Positions 14,773 through 22,862 of a stretch of 23,125 nt of DNA are shown one piece after another. The stretch is from Paludibacteraceae bacterium. GTDB lineage: Bacteria > Bacteroidota > Bacteroidia > Bacteroidales > Paludibacteraceae. Position 1 is the stretch's first letter. Each line of letters begins with the position of its first letter. The notes beneath the pieces were generated by a model, which was not told the origin of the DNA, did no database searches, and worked only from the letters and a program-made list of their open reading frames with translations. The translations under genes were made by a program, and so were the position numbers. Location of the stretch: assembly GCA_024400275.1 (NCBI GenBank), contig JAKSMY010000031.1:1-23125 (forward strand), written 5' to 3'.

Positions 14773-14893
14773 CCCGAAGGTCACCCGAAGGTCACCCGAA
14801 GGCAGACCGAAAGTCAGTTGACGGTCAGCCGACTGTCAGCCGACGGTCAACCGACAGTCAAACGAAGGTCAAACGAAGCTTGGACGAACGCTA
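14773..14893. repeat. Tandem array of eleven 11-bp units
   Basis: There are eleven consecutive units of exactly 11 bases with no insertions. The first two are CCCGAAGGTCA; later ones are variants such as GCCGACGGTCA and AACGAAGGTCA, approximating nCCGAmGGTCA. Units 3, 10 and 11 are the most diverged. The fixed period is near one DNA helical turn. An open reading frame crosses the array, but its codons look like translated repeat, not protein. The rest of 14657-14913 contains nothing else I recognise. Confidence 0.8.
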
Positions 14894-14913
14894 CAAGCAC
14901 CATAACACACCCA

Positions 14914-14948
14914 CAAAAATAACCCGTAGGTTAGTCGCCTACGGGTTA
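14914..14948 (-). terminator. Terminator of the large secreted-protein gene
   Basis: TAACCCGTAGG (14920-14930) pairs perfectly with CCTACGGGTTA (14938-14948) across a seven-base loop. Read on the minus strand, the hairpin follows the stop codon at 14970 by about 20 bases and is followed by a T-run (A at 14914-14919 on the plus strand). Confidence 0.82.
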
Positions 14949-14969
14949 TATCTTTAACCAACGAATCTC

Positions 14970-17900
14970 TTAACGGAAGATACGGAAAGTGTGTGTGGCG
15001 GTTTGGATAAGGTATATACCACGTGGCAAAGGTAAGTAATGAACATTCTCGTTCGTAGTCATCACGCTGTTACCACTCATATCGTAGATATTAACCCACT
15101 CACCCGGCATATAGATATCTTCAAATCCGGTCGGGTGCTTAACATAAACATCGTATGTTACCTTATTGATATAGTCGCACACAACATACTGTTTGGCAAC
15201 AAAAGGATCTGAGAAATCAACGGCCTCACCACTGGTTGGAGTAACAAAGGTCGTATTATCAGCCAATGTAACAGACGGTTGAATAGCACTATAATCCTTA
15301 TCTTCGGTCAGCGTAACCGTAATCACCTTATTTACCTCGTCAATAACTCCTGACACACCGTCAACCACAAATTTGGTAATCTGCAAAGTGGGCAACGGAA
15401 TAGGCATACGTGTATCCATCAGATATTTAATACACTCCTCAATAAGGTTCTTACCCTGACTGGTCAAATGGTTAGAAGATGCTGTTGCAATAGGTAAGCA
15501 CAGATACTTACTACCGTGTTCGGCAGCACTTACTTCGTGCAAGAAGGTTTGATGTTCACCGTCCGACACATAGTCCTCGGCACGCATAGCCGTAGTGGAC
15601 AAGCACCATGAACCCTCGTGGAAAATCTCCGTAGCAACCAAACCTTTCGTCTCTACACTATCCAACAAGTCAATCTCTTGTCCTGCCATATAGTTCAGTG
15701 CTTTAAAGATAGGGTGAGTAGGTTGCACAATCTTCATCTTGGCGGTCACGGCACTACCGTTAGAAGCATATCCCCAGTTCAAACGAGATGGGTTATAAGC
15801 AAACGCCTGCATATTAAGAACAGGAATTGAACTGTGACGAATCAGGTTCTTAGCCCCTTCGTTGGTAGCGTCAGTGCTCTCGCCAATCACAATCACCTTG
15901 AACTTATTCAGTTGGTCAGCGGACATATTGGTAACGGACGATTGGGTAGCAGCCATAATGGAATGTTTGCTCTTGAGATAAGCAAATATACCGTCTTTCT
16001 CTACCGAACCTTTGTACATATATAACACCGGATCCTTACCCAAATCCAAATGTTCAACAGTCAGTTTACCCGTCAGCGTATTACCGCCGTCCACCGTGAT
16101 AATGAACGGATAAACACCCTGTGTGGTAGGCGTACCTGAGATGGCAAAGGTACCTTCGGGTGTGCCACCGCAAGTGATACCTCCCGGTGTAGCGGATGTC
16201 CAAGTAACGTGAATCTGGTCTGCACTCAATGCGTAATAAGTAAATTCGATAGCGTCCATTGACCATCCCTCGTATGCATTCACAATAGTGTCGGTAACGG
16301 AATTGATCTGTGCACTTACTGTGAACGAGCCGCGATCCACACTCGATTTCTCGTTGCCGCTGGCATCGTACGTAACAATACGATAGGTGTAAGTACCTAC
16401 AGGGCAGTTGGCAAAACCTTCCAGACGCAGCGTATCACTCACACCCTCATGTCCGTGTGCAACCAGGTTAACACCCGTAGCAGGTGTACCACTGGTCCAA
16501 ACAACTTCCGTTTTGATATTATTCTTCACGATATAGGTGATAGACGACATTTTCTTTGTTTGAAGGATATTTTGGCTGGAGTCATTACCCATCACGTAGC
16601 GCACACGCGGGTCTGTACCAACGCGGAAAGAGAAACCAACAACGGCACAAGTGCTACCACCTATGGCCTTAACTTCAATGAGGTGTTCGTCCGAAGAAAT
16701 ATCAAAACGACGAACGGTATAGTTGTTGGCATCTGGGGTCATCTCTTGTTTGATACCATCGATGTAAACCTCAAAGATATTCCAAGCGGTCGGTTTGGCA
16801 GGATCATATTTTTTATCTTTGCCATAGAGCGAGAATTGGTCAAAACCTTTGATGTGCATCTTATAACTACCACTACCGGCTATCATACGATGCTCACGAC
16901 CGGAGGCACCTGCAAACTCATCAACAGCTGCTGCTGAACAACTGCTGACAGAAGAAGTTGTCATCTCAAACCAACCATCTTTTGCCTTACAAGAGGTCTC
17001 TGTATTGCCGGCAGCACATACTCCGGGAATGCGGTCTTCGTTTTTGGTAGAGATACTCATATTATCCTCATTATCACGGCCGGCGTAATATACCTCATAT
17101 TCGCGATTGTTGAACACTACCAACGGAGTATTATAACCACCATCTTCTTTGGGCTGGTCATAAATATCAGGCACGTGAACAGTCAGTCCACTTGGGGGAA
17201 CGACAGTCTTGAAAGAAATGGTATATTCCTTGGTAGTAACACCATCTTCAGCAGTAACAACCACTTTGGTAACACCTGCCACAGAGGTGGCATCGGTCAC
17301 TACGGCTTTTGCAGCAGCGTGGTTGGCAACAGCAGTCGTCTTGGGCACATCAGCACCCGAAACCTCTACCTGATAGGAAGTCGTAGTGGGAGAGAATGTC
17401 GGTTTGAGCGTACAACCTGCCACTGTGAGTGACTTAAGGGTAGCATCGTCCGAAATGGGGTCTGCTTCGGTAATTGTAACCATATAATCGGTTGTCTCAC
17501 CGGTTGAGCTTGTAAGTGTGTATTTAACGGCTCCGCCGCTGAAATCGGTAGCGGTATTAGGTGTCCAGGAAGCGATATTCTTACCCGTAAAAGAGGGGCT
17601 GATGGCGGTTAGCCCCGTACCATATTTAATTTTGCCGGTGATGGTCATATTCACATTATCCACCGTAGCTCCGGCAGCAGTGATATTCGTCCATGTAGCA
17701 GACTCTACTTTAGGCGCACTGCTGGCTTTGGTGAAAGTGATTTTATACTCTTTCTTGGTAGTACCGTCTTCGGCAGTCACGTTGATTGTAGCAGTGCCCG
17801 GTACGGCATCCGGTTGGGTAATATCAACCTTAGCCTTGCTATCTGCAGGTGTAGCAGCCACAGTAGGCGCACCTGTATAGTCAGCAGCCAATTCCACGTT

Positions 17901-18557
17901 GTAACTGTACGAAGTGGCGGCAAAACCGGGTATATTCTTGCCATCAAAGGTAAGTGCAGAAAGGGAAGCATTGGAAGATGGACCGGCAGATTCAACTTCA
18001 ACTTCTAAATCTACTACATAGAAAGTGGAACCATCGCCGTAATTGCTACTACCACTTCCGATGGTATGGGTAGATGTGTCATATTTTTTCATTTGGCGAT
18101 AAAGCCGAAATGATTTGATATTACTTGGCACATTAACATCGGTAACATTTGCGCTACATTCTCCTGCATAACCCACCAAATTAATCAATTGTTCTCCATC
18201 CGTAGTCGCAGCCGGTGTACCGGAACTCCACATAAGCATAGCTATGTTTTTTGCACCGGAACTATTGATACATCCGTGTATTTTAAGACCGGTAATATTA
18301 GTGGAAGCACTTACCCCAACATAGTTTTGATCCACAGCACCTGCTGTATTTCCTACTTTGACAATAGCCTCCTTAACTGCCTTGCCTCCTTCTTTACAAA
18401 TTTGTTGACTCTCGGTTGATGTGTACGAACTGCTGACGGTCACACCGTTCTTAGTGGCACCTGAACAAATTTCCGCCGAAGTAAATTTAACGGTGTCAGC
18501 AAATAAAAAGACCGTAGATGCAATGCAAGCGACTACAAATAATAATACTTTTTTCAT
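14970..18557 (-). CDS. Large multidomain secreted protein with a type IX sorting domain
   Basis: The product has 1195 residues from ATG 18557. A GTG at 18596 is in frame but would put 13 charged residues before the signal peptide MKKVLLFVVACIASTVFLFA. Domains by eye: a cadherin-like beta-sandwich at about 199-274 (LSALTFDGKNIPGF, then TAEDGTTKKEYKITF), a DUF5018-like domain at about 286-362, and a second cadherin-like repeat at about 370-449 (LKSLTVAGCTLKP, then TAEDGVTTKEYTISF). Ig-like regions include GTPTTQGVYPFIITVDGG. A flavodoxin/amidotransferase-like segment at about 846-920 (VIVIGESTDATNEGAKNLI) follows. The C-terminal type IX secretion domain (about 1146-1195) has VNIYDMSGNSV and LPRGIYLIQTATHTFRIF. 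No catalytic domain was recognised; surface adhesion or glycan binding is a guess. It has its own promoter and terminator. Confidence 0.9.
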   Translation of the reverse strand: MKKVLLFVVACIASTVFLFADTVKFTSAEICSGATKNGVTVSSSYTSTESQQICKEGGKAVKEAIVKVGNTAGAVDQNYVGVSASTNITGLKIHGCINSSGAKNIAMLMWSSGTPAATTDGEQLINLVGYAGECSANVTDVNVPSNIKSFRLYRQMKKYDTSTHTIGSGSSNYGDGSTFYVVDLEVEVESAGPSSNASLSALTFDGKNIPGFAATSYSYNVELAADYTGAPTVAATPADSKAKVDITQPDAVPGTATINVTAEDGTTKKEYKITFTKASSAPKVESATWTNITAAGATVDNVNMTITGKIKYGTGLTAISPSFTGKNIASWTPNTATDFSGGAVKYTLTSSTGETTDYMVTITEADPISDDATLKSLTVAGCTLKPTFSPTTTSYQVEVSGADVPKTTAVANHAAAKAVVTDATSVAGVTKVVVTAEDGVTTKEYTISFKTVVPPSGLTVHVPDIYDQPKEDGGYNTPLVVFNNREYEVYYAGRDNEDNMSISTKNEDRIPGVCAAGNTETSCKAKDGWFEMTTSSVSSCSAAAVDEFAGASGREHRMIAGSGSYKMHIKGFDQFSLYGKDKKYDPAKPTAWNIFEVYIDGIKQEMTPDANNYTVRRFDISSDEHLIEVKAIGGSTCAVVGFSFRVGTDPRVRYVMGNDSSQNILQTKKMSSITYIVKNNIKTEVVWTSGTPATGVNLVAHGHEGVSDTLRLEGFANCPVGTYTYRIVTYDASGNEKSSVDRGSFTVSAQINSVTDTIVNAYEGWSMDAIEFTYYALSADQIHVTWTSATPGGITCGGTPEGTFAISGTPTTQGVYPFIITVDGGNTLTGKLTVEHLDLGKDPVLYMYKGSVEKDGIFAYLKSKHSIMAATQSSVTNMSADQLNKFKVIVIGESTDATNEGAKNLIRHSSIPVLNMQAFAYNPSRLNWGYASNGSAVTAKMKIVQPTHPIFKALNYMAGQEIDLLDSVETKGLVATEIFHEGSWCLSTTAMRAEDYVSDGEHQTFLHEVSAAEHGSKYLCLPIATASSNHLTSQGKNLIEECIKYLMDTRMPIPLPTLQITKFVVDGVSGVIDEVNKVITVTLTEDKDYSAIQPSVTLADNTTFVTPTSGEAVDFSDPFVAKQYVVCDYINKVTYDVYVKHPTGFEDIYMPGEWVNIYDMSGNSVMTTNENVHYLPLPRGIYLIQTATHTFRIFR

Positions 18558-18619
18558 ATTCTTTTTTGTTAATTTTAATTCTCTCGACACGCGCACATAC
18601 GCGTATATTTTACAAGGTG

Positions 18620-18648
18620 CAAAATTACAAAAAATAAATGATACGCAG
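18620..18648 (-). promoter_or_regulatory. Promoter of the large secreted-protein gene
   Basis: On the minus strand TAATTTTG (18627-18620) matches the TAnnTTTG -7 box. The best -33 match is CTG in CCTGCGTAT, 18 bases upstream, one base off the TTTGCGTAT form of the other promoters. A start near 18613 leaves about 55 bases before ATG 18557, which supports that start over the GTG at 18596. Confidence 0.65.
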
Positions 18649-18689
18649 GTGTATTTTTTAATTTATTTTGTGTAAATTTTGACAAACAT

Positions 18690-18720
18690 TTGTGTATATG
18701 ATATTTTTTTTGTAATTTTG
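18690..18720 (+). promoter_or_regulatory. Promoter of the DUF3078-zapB-zapA-rny operon
   Basis: TTG at 18690-18692 (within TTTGTGTAT) is followed after 20 bases by TAATTTTG at 18713-18720. The transcript should start near 18727, about 54 bases before the ATG at 18781. It is divergent from the large secreted-protein promoter. Confidence 0.82.
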
Positions 18721-18780
18721 CACGATTATTGAGTTTACTCAATCTGACAATTATTATAAACAATAAATTAAGACAAAACA

Positions 18781-19878
18781 ATGAAAAAACATTTTCTTTT
18801 AATTGCTGCGATATTCATTTCCGTAGCAATGATGGCGGAAGAAGAAGCTGCTCCTGTTAAGGACTGGAAATGGTCTGGTATAGTAGGTTTGAACGCCACT
18901 GCAACCGGTATGGCTAACTGGGCTGCCGGCGGTAAAAACAATGTAACAGGTACCGCATTTGGTAAAGTACGTTGCCTATACGACAAGAACAGTCTCAGTT
19001 GGGAAACCAATTTGGACGTAGAATATGGTTTGAGTTATGTGGACCAAAAATACGACAAACTGCAAAAAGCCAGTGACCACCTCAAATTAGACACCAAATT
19101 CGGTTGGGCATTTAAGAAAAGTTGGTATCTGACAGTTAATGCCTCCTTCCAAACACAGTTTGATTTAGGTAAGGAATATACCGGCACGGCAGATCCCAAC
19201 AAAATCATTTCTAACATCTTGGCTCCTTCTTACACCGACATCTCCGTCGGTATCGACTGGAAGCCTAATAGCATTTTCTCTATCTATCTGTCACCCGTGG
19301 CAGGACGTATCACCACGGCTTACGTTAGCGACAAAGTCAATGACCGCTTTGAAGACGAAACGCTCTATCCATTCGGATTGCGTCAGGCTCTGCAAGAGGC
19401 TTACGGCACGTGGAAATACACCGACAATGGCGATGACGGATATACCAAAGATTATTGCAATGCCAAGGCTGAGTTGGGTCTCACATTGAAAGGTAGCATC
19501 AACTGGACATACAAAGACCTCAAAATCATTACCGGCGTAACGCTCTATACCCCTTATGCGTGGGACAAGACTAAATTGTATAAATTTACCGACGAAGAAG
19601 GAACATCGTATATCTTCTCGGAAAATCAGGAAGAACAAATCGAGAAGAAAGGTTTTACCTTTGAAGATGGTGAATACCTCGGCTACCGTGACAATAACCG
19701 CCGCTTCTGCAATTTCGATGTAGATTGGACCACTTCCATCTCCTACCAATGTCTCAAATGTCTCAATATAACACTTTCGACCGACCTTAAATACGTGAAC
19801 GGTCTGAGCATCAACGGCGGCAAAGAGAAAGTTCAATTCCTTGCCAACCTTGGTTTAGGTGTTAGTTATTCGTTCTAA
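18781..19878 (+). CDS. DUF3078-type outer-membrane beta-barrel protein
   Basis: The product has 365 residues. A signal peptide covers about 1-19 (MKKHFLLIAAIFISVAMMA). The motif NWAAGGKNN (46-54) after alternating GIVGLNATATG is the mark I associate with DUF3078 proteins of Bacteroidetes. The rest shows repeated amphipathic beta-strands ending in aromatics, and the C-terminal strand ANLGLGVSYSF ends in phenylalanine as outer-membrane barrels do. The family function is unknown to me. It is the first gene of an operon whose other members act in cell division and RNA decay; the next gene starts 17 bases after its stop. Confidence 0.88.
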   Translation: MKKHFLLIAAIFISVAMMAEEEAAPVKDWKWSGIVGLNATATGMANWAAGGKNNVTGTAFGKVRCLYDKNSLSWETNLDVEYGLSYVDQKYDKLQKASDHLKLDTKFGWAFKKSWYLTVNASFQTQFDLGKEYTGTADPNKIISNILAPSYTDISVGIDWKPNSIFSIYLSPVAGRITTAYVSDKVNDRFEDETLYPFGLRQALQEAYGTWKYTDNGDDGYTKDYCNAKAELGLTLKGSINWTYKDLKIITGVTLYTPYAWDKTKLYKFTDEEGTSYIFSENQEEQIEKKGFTFEDGEYLGYRDNNRRFCNFDVDWTTSISYQCLKCLNITLSTDLKYVNGLSINGGKEKVQFLANLGLGVSYSF

Positions 19879-19895
19879 ACAAGACACCTGATTGA

Positions 19896-20174
19896 ATGGA
19901 TTTATTAGCGCAACTTGAAGATAACATCCACCGCCTGCTTGATAGGGTCAATACCTTAGAGCAGGAGGTAGATGACTTGCGTAAAAAAAACGAAGAACAA
20001 CGGCAGGAAATGATGCGGACGCACGGTGAATTGGTAAGCGCGCAAGACAAATATCGCAAACTGCAAGTGGCACATGCCTTGCTCGGAGGCGAAGAAGAAC
20101 GTCAAAAAGCTAAAAACCAGTTAACAAACATCATCTCTCAATTAGACCGTGCCATAGAAGCACTTAAACAATGA
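19896..20174 (+). CDS. ZapB-like coiled-coil protein
   Basis: This 92-residue, highly charged protein is almost wholly heptad coiled coil (LAQLEDNIHRLLDRVNTLEQEVDDLRKK, then a KAKNQLTNIISQLDRAIEAL C-terminus). Its stop overlaps the zapA ATG by four bases (ATGA). By size, coiled coil and coupling to zapA it is probably the division-ring partner that works with ZapA, comparable in position to ZapB. Coiled coils align poorly, so homology to E. coli ZapB is not claimed. Confidence 0.75.
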   Translation: MDLLAQLEDNIHRLLDRVNTLEQEVDDLRKKNEEQRQEMMRTHGELVSAQDKYRKLQVAHALLGGEEERQKAKNQLTNIISQLDRAIEALKQ

Positions 20175-20464
20175 CGGACAAGCAACATATCACATTGACG
20201 TTGGATACACACCGCATTGCTTTGGACGTTGAGCGAGAAGAAGAACCTTTCTATCGCAAAGCGCAAGAACTACTCAACGAGCAATACACCAAATATCAAC
20301 GACGTTTGCCATCTGCTTCATCTGAACAGATTTGGATGTATGTTGCCTTGCAAGTGGGCGTCAATATATTTGCTTCCACAAGAGACAAAGACCTTGAACC
20401 TTATCTAAAAGCCATCAAAACACTGAACCGGGAAATAGAAAACAAGTTAAACAATATAAATTAA
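20171..20464 (+). CDS. zapA: Cell division protein ZapA
   Basis: ZapA binds FtsZ and bundles its filaments at mid-cell. The product has 97 residues, the usual size. The N-terminal beta-hairpin [31 protein letters not shown] is characteristic of the family and is followed by a long helix (about 45-97). It is coupled to the coiled-coil gene by a four-base overlap and followed by rny after 11 bases. Confidence 0.9.
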   Translation: MTDKQHITLTLDTHRIALDVEREEEPFYRKAQELLNEQYTKYQRRLPSASSEQIWMYVALQVGVNIFASTRDKDLEPYLKAIKTLNREIENKLNNIN

Positions 20465-20475
20465 ATTTTTGCATT

Positions 20476-21999
20476 ATGAATATCATTCTCATAACCGCCA
20501 TTATTTCGGCAATAGCAGGTAGTGTGGTTTGCTATCTCTATTTCCGCTATTCCGCTAAAGGATTCCTCCATAAGACTGAGGAAGAGGCTGAAACCATCAA
20601 GAAAAACAAGATGATTGAAGCCAAAGAGAAATTTATTGCTCTCAAATTGGAGCATGACAATGCCATGCGCGCAGACGAGCAACGTAAACAGCAACGCGAG
20701 CAACAACTCAACCAACGGCAGAACGAATTAAATCAACGTCAAGGTGAGTTGCAACGCCAACAAAACGAGTTGAACCAGCAACTCCAAACCCTCGAAGGAC
20801 AACAAAAAGCCCTTGAATTCAAACAGCAAGAAACAGAAAAAATGCACCAGCAGGCGCAAAAGCAGTTAGAGTCCCTCTCCGGCATGTCTGCCGAAGAAGC
20901 CAAGAAACAACTCGTTGAGGCGATGCGTGACGAAGCCAAAACGGCTGCTATGGCGTATGTAAATGAAGCCATGGACGAGGCACGTTTGAATGCCAATAAA
21001 GAAGCCAAGAAAATCATTATCCAAACCATTCAGCGTGTCGCTTCCGAAACAACGGCAGAAAATGCCGTATCGGTCTTCCATATTGATAATGACGAAGTTA
21101 AGGGTCGCGTTATCGGTCGTGAAGGACGTAATATCCGTGCTTTGGAAGCTGCTACCGGCGTGGAAATCGTAGTGGACGACACCCCCGAGGCTATCACTAT
21201 CTCCGGTTACGATCCTATCCGCCGTGAGATAGCCCGTCTGTCCTTGCACCAACTCGTGCAGGACGGTCGTATTCACCCTGCCCGCATTGAGGAAGTGGTT
21301 GCTAAAGTGACCAAGCAGGTGGAAGACGAGATTATTGAGACCGGTAAACGTACTACCATCGACTTGGGCGTACACGGTCTGCACCCTGAGTTGATTCGCC
21401 TGATAGGTAAGATGAAATACCGTTCTTCGTATGGTCAAAACCTGCTCCAGCACGCACGCGAGACAGCCAACCTCTGTGCCGTCATGGCTGCCGAGTTGGG
21501 ACTGAACCCCAAGAAAGCCCGCCGTGCCGGTTTGTTGCATGACCTTGGCAAGGTGGCTGAAAACGAGGAGGAACTGCCGCACGCAGAGTTGGGTGGCAAG
21601 ATATGCGAGAAATACGGCGAGAAACCCGACATTTGCAATGCCGTGGCTGCTCACCACGATGAATGTCCGATGGAGACGCTTATTGCTCCTATTGTGCAAG
21701 CGTGTGACGCTATCTCAGGTGCCCGCCCCGGCGCACGCCGTGAGATTGTAGAGACCTATGTTAAACGTCTTAATGACTTGGAGAACATGGCAATGTCCTA
21801 CCCGGGCGTAGTTAAGACGTACGCACTGCAAGCAGGTCGTGAACTGCGCGTCATCGTAGGTGCTGACAAGATTTCGGATAAGGATACCGAATTGCTGTCC
21901 TTCGACTTGGCAAAGCGTATCCAGGACGAGATGACTTATCCCGGACAGGTGAAAGTTACCGTCATCCGCGAAGTCCGTGCCGTGAATGTGGCAAAGTAA
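20476..21999 (+). CDS. rny: Ribonuclease Y
   Basis: RNase Y is a membrane-anchored endoribonuclease that starts mRNA decay. The product has 507 residues, the typical size. In order it has an N-terminal membrane helix (about 3-23), a long Q/E-rich coiled coil (about 35-150, including repeats of [15 protein letters not shown]), a KH domain ([10 protein letters not shown] at 210-219) and an HD domain with H355-D356 (GLLHDLGK), followed by AAHHDE. The C-terminal [16 protein letters not shown] is standard. It is the last gene of the DUF3078-zapB-zapA-rny operon. The 82 bases after it hold only a small GTTCT/AGAAC inverted repeat before leader copy 2. Confidence 0.97.
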   Translation: MNIILITAIISAIAGSVVCYLYFRYSAKGFLHKTEEEAETIKKNKMIEAKEKFIALKLEHDNAMRADEQRKQQREQQLNQRQNELNQRQGELQRQQNELNQQLQTLEGQQKALEFKQQETEKMHQQAQKQLESLSGMSAEEAKKQLVEAMRDEAKTAAMAYVNEAMDEARLNANKEAKKIIIQTIQRVASETTAENAVSVFHIDNDEVKGRVIGREGRNIRALEAATGVEIVVDDTPEAITISGYDPIRREIARLSLHQLVQDGRIHPARIEEVVAKVTKQVEDEIIETGKRTTIDLGVHGLHPELIRLIGKMKYRSSYGQNLLQHARETANLCAVMAAELGLNPKKARRAGLLHDLGKVAENEEELPHAELGGKICEKYGEKPDICNAVAAHHDECPMETLIAPIVQACDAISGARPGARREIVETYVKRLNDLENMAMSYPGVVKTYALQAGRELRVIVGADKISDKDTELLSFDLAKRIQDEMTYPGQVKVTVIREVRAVNVAK

Positions 22000-22081
22000 A
22001 GTCCTTTACTGGTTCTTAACGGGGGTAGAACGGGAGTAGAGCGTACTGTTATACTACTCATACATAACAAATAAATCAATA

Positions 22082-22313
22082 TCGCCTATGAAATAAAACA
22101 AGCAAGAAAATTGCACAATAATAACTAACGAACCGTTAGCTTAATTCTCACTCATTCGAATATCGCCAATTTTCGCAACGAGAAGTAAGTTTAGCGTTCA
22201 CGCGTAGCGTGGGCTTTACTTCATAATTCGATAACAAAGGTGTTTGGCGATGCCTGAATGAGTGGATTAAAAGTTTAGTCCACTTTTTTGTGCCTCGTCA
22301 AACAACGGACTGC
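22082..22313 (+). ncRNA. Candidate structured leader RNA, copy 2
   Basis: This is the second copy of the element at 13649-13882, upstream of the lipoprotein gene at 22349. The closing stem is CACTCATTC (22149-22157) with GAATGAGTG (22256-22264). Relative to copy 1 a T-A pair has become A-T, a compensatory change. Next to CGCCA/TGGCG, a G-U pair of copy 1 is A-U here. The apical CACGC-GTA-GCGTG and GAAGTAA/TTACTTC are unchanged. The GTCACGA/TCGTGAC helix of copy 1 is weakened here (GCAACGA with TCGATAAC), so that helix is not supported. The closing stem again overlaps the terminator-like hairpin by four bases. Both copies contain the triplet run ATG-nAA-TAA near the 5' end. Confidence 0.7.
22261..22289 (+). 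terminator. Intrinsic-terminator-like hairpin inside leader copy 2
   Basis: AGTGGATTAAA (22261-22271) pairs with TTTAGTCCACT (22274-22284), followed by five T. One A is missing from the loop compared with copy 1, so the innermost pair probably opens. It lies 60 bases before the lipoprotein start. Confidence 0.7.
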
Positions 22314-22348
22314 AAAAAAAAGTAAACAACTGATTAAATAAAATAATT

Positions 22349-22774
22349 ATGACAAAGAAATACAACGGAAGAATTAGAAAATTATCCTTCTTGGGACTTA
22401 TGTTTGTTGTTTTTAGTTTTTATTCGTGCGATAAAAATGAAAAATCTTTAACAGATGGTTTAGAAGGATATTATTTTCAATATTATCAAACTACGACTAA
22501 ATTTTCTGATCGAAAAAGTGGTAAATGTTATGAAATGTATAGGGGGTTTTATTTAGATGGCAGTGGTAATGGCTTATATTATCCGTATGTAGCGGAAGGA
22601 TTCGGTTATTGGTATCCACTTTTGGATGAAAGCCAATTAATAAAAAACTATTATTATCAAGCTGGGTGCGCTCATGTTATGTATTATAAAAAAGTCGGCA
22701 CTAACATTAATGTAATATGTCCTGACGAAGGAACAGTTACGTTTGAACTCCAAAACACAATAAAAATTAAATAA
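22349..22774 (+). CDS. Small lipoprotein of unknown function
   Basis: The product has 141 residues. The N-terminus has basic residues, a hydrophobic stretch (LSFLGLMFVVFSF) and a lipobox ending at C27 (FYSC), so Lgt should lipidate it. The mature part is tyrosine- and glycine-rich (GYYFQYYQTT, YLDGSGNGLYYPYVAEGFGYWYP) with a few cysteines, and looks like a small beta-rich domain. I do not recognise a family. It is AT-rich like the secreted protein at 13947 and shares with it the same leader and a similar terminator, but the two proteins are not obviously related. Confidence 0.78.
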   Translation: MTKKYNGRIRKLSFLGLMFVVFSFYSCDKNEKSLTDGLEGYYFQYYQTTTKFSDRKSGKCYEMYRGFYLDGSGNGLYYPYVAEGFGYWYPLLDESQLIKNYYYQAGCAHVMYYKKVGTNINVICPDEGTVTFELQNTIKIK

Positions 22775-22792
22775 CGTTTTGTAAAGTTCTAT

Positions 22793-22827
22793 AAAAATGC
22801 ATGCTGATTTTGCAGCGTGCATTTTTT
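22793..22827 (+). terminator. Terminator of cassette 2
   Basis: AAAAATGCATGCTG (22793-22806) pairs with CAGCGTGCATTTTT (22813-22826), with one G-U pair and an ATTTTG loop, followed by T. It shares its core and loop with the cassette 1 terminator. It could also stop the convergent gene ending at 22863. Confidence 0.82.
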
Positions 22828-22862
22828 CCCTTTTTTCCACTCGCGGAGAATGGTGGCACATA

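Noticed and set aside
14773..14893. CRISPR array
   Set aside because: Units are 11 bases with no spacers and no cas genes.
14658..14957. 99-codon plus-strand ORF across the polypyrimidine tract and 11-bp array
   Set aside because: Its sequence is just the repeats translated, it lies directly after a terminator, has no promoter and shows no protein-like composition.
18558..18596. Upstream GTG start for the large secreted protein
   Set aside because: It would place a charged segment before the signal peptide and leave only about 17 bases of leader from the predicted transcription start.
20866..21699. 277-codon minus-strand ORF inside rny
   Set aside because: It is a shadow of the well-supported rny gene in another frame, with no recognisable motifs.
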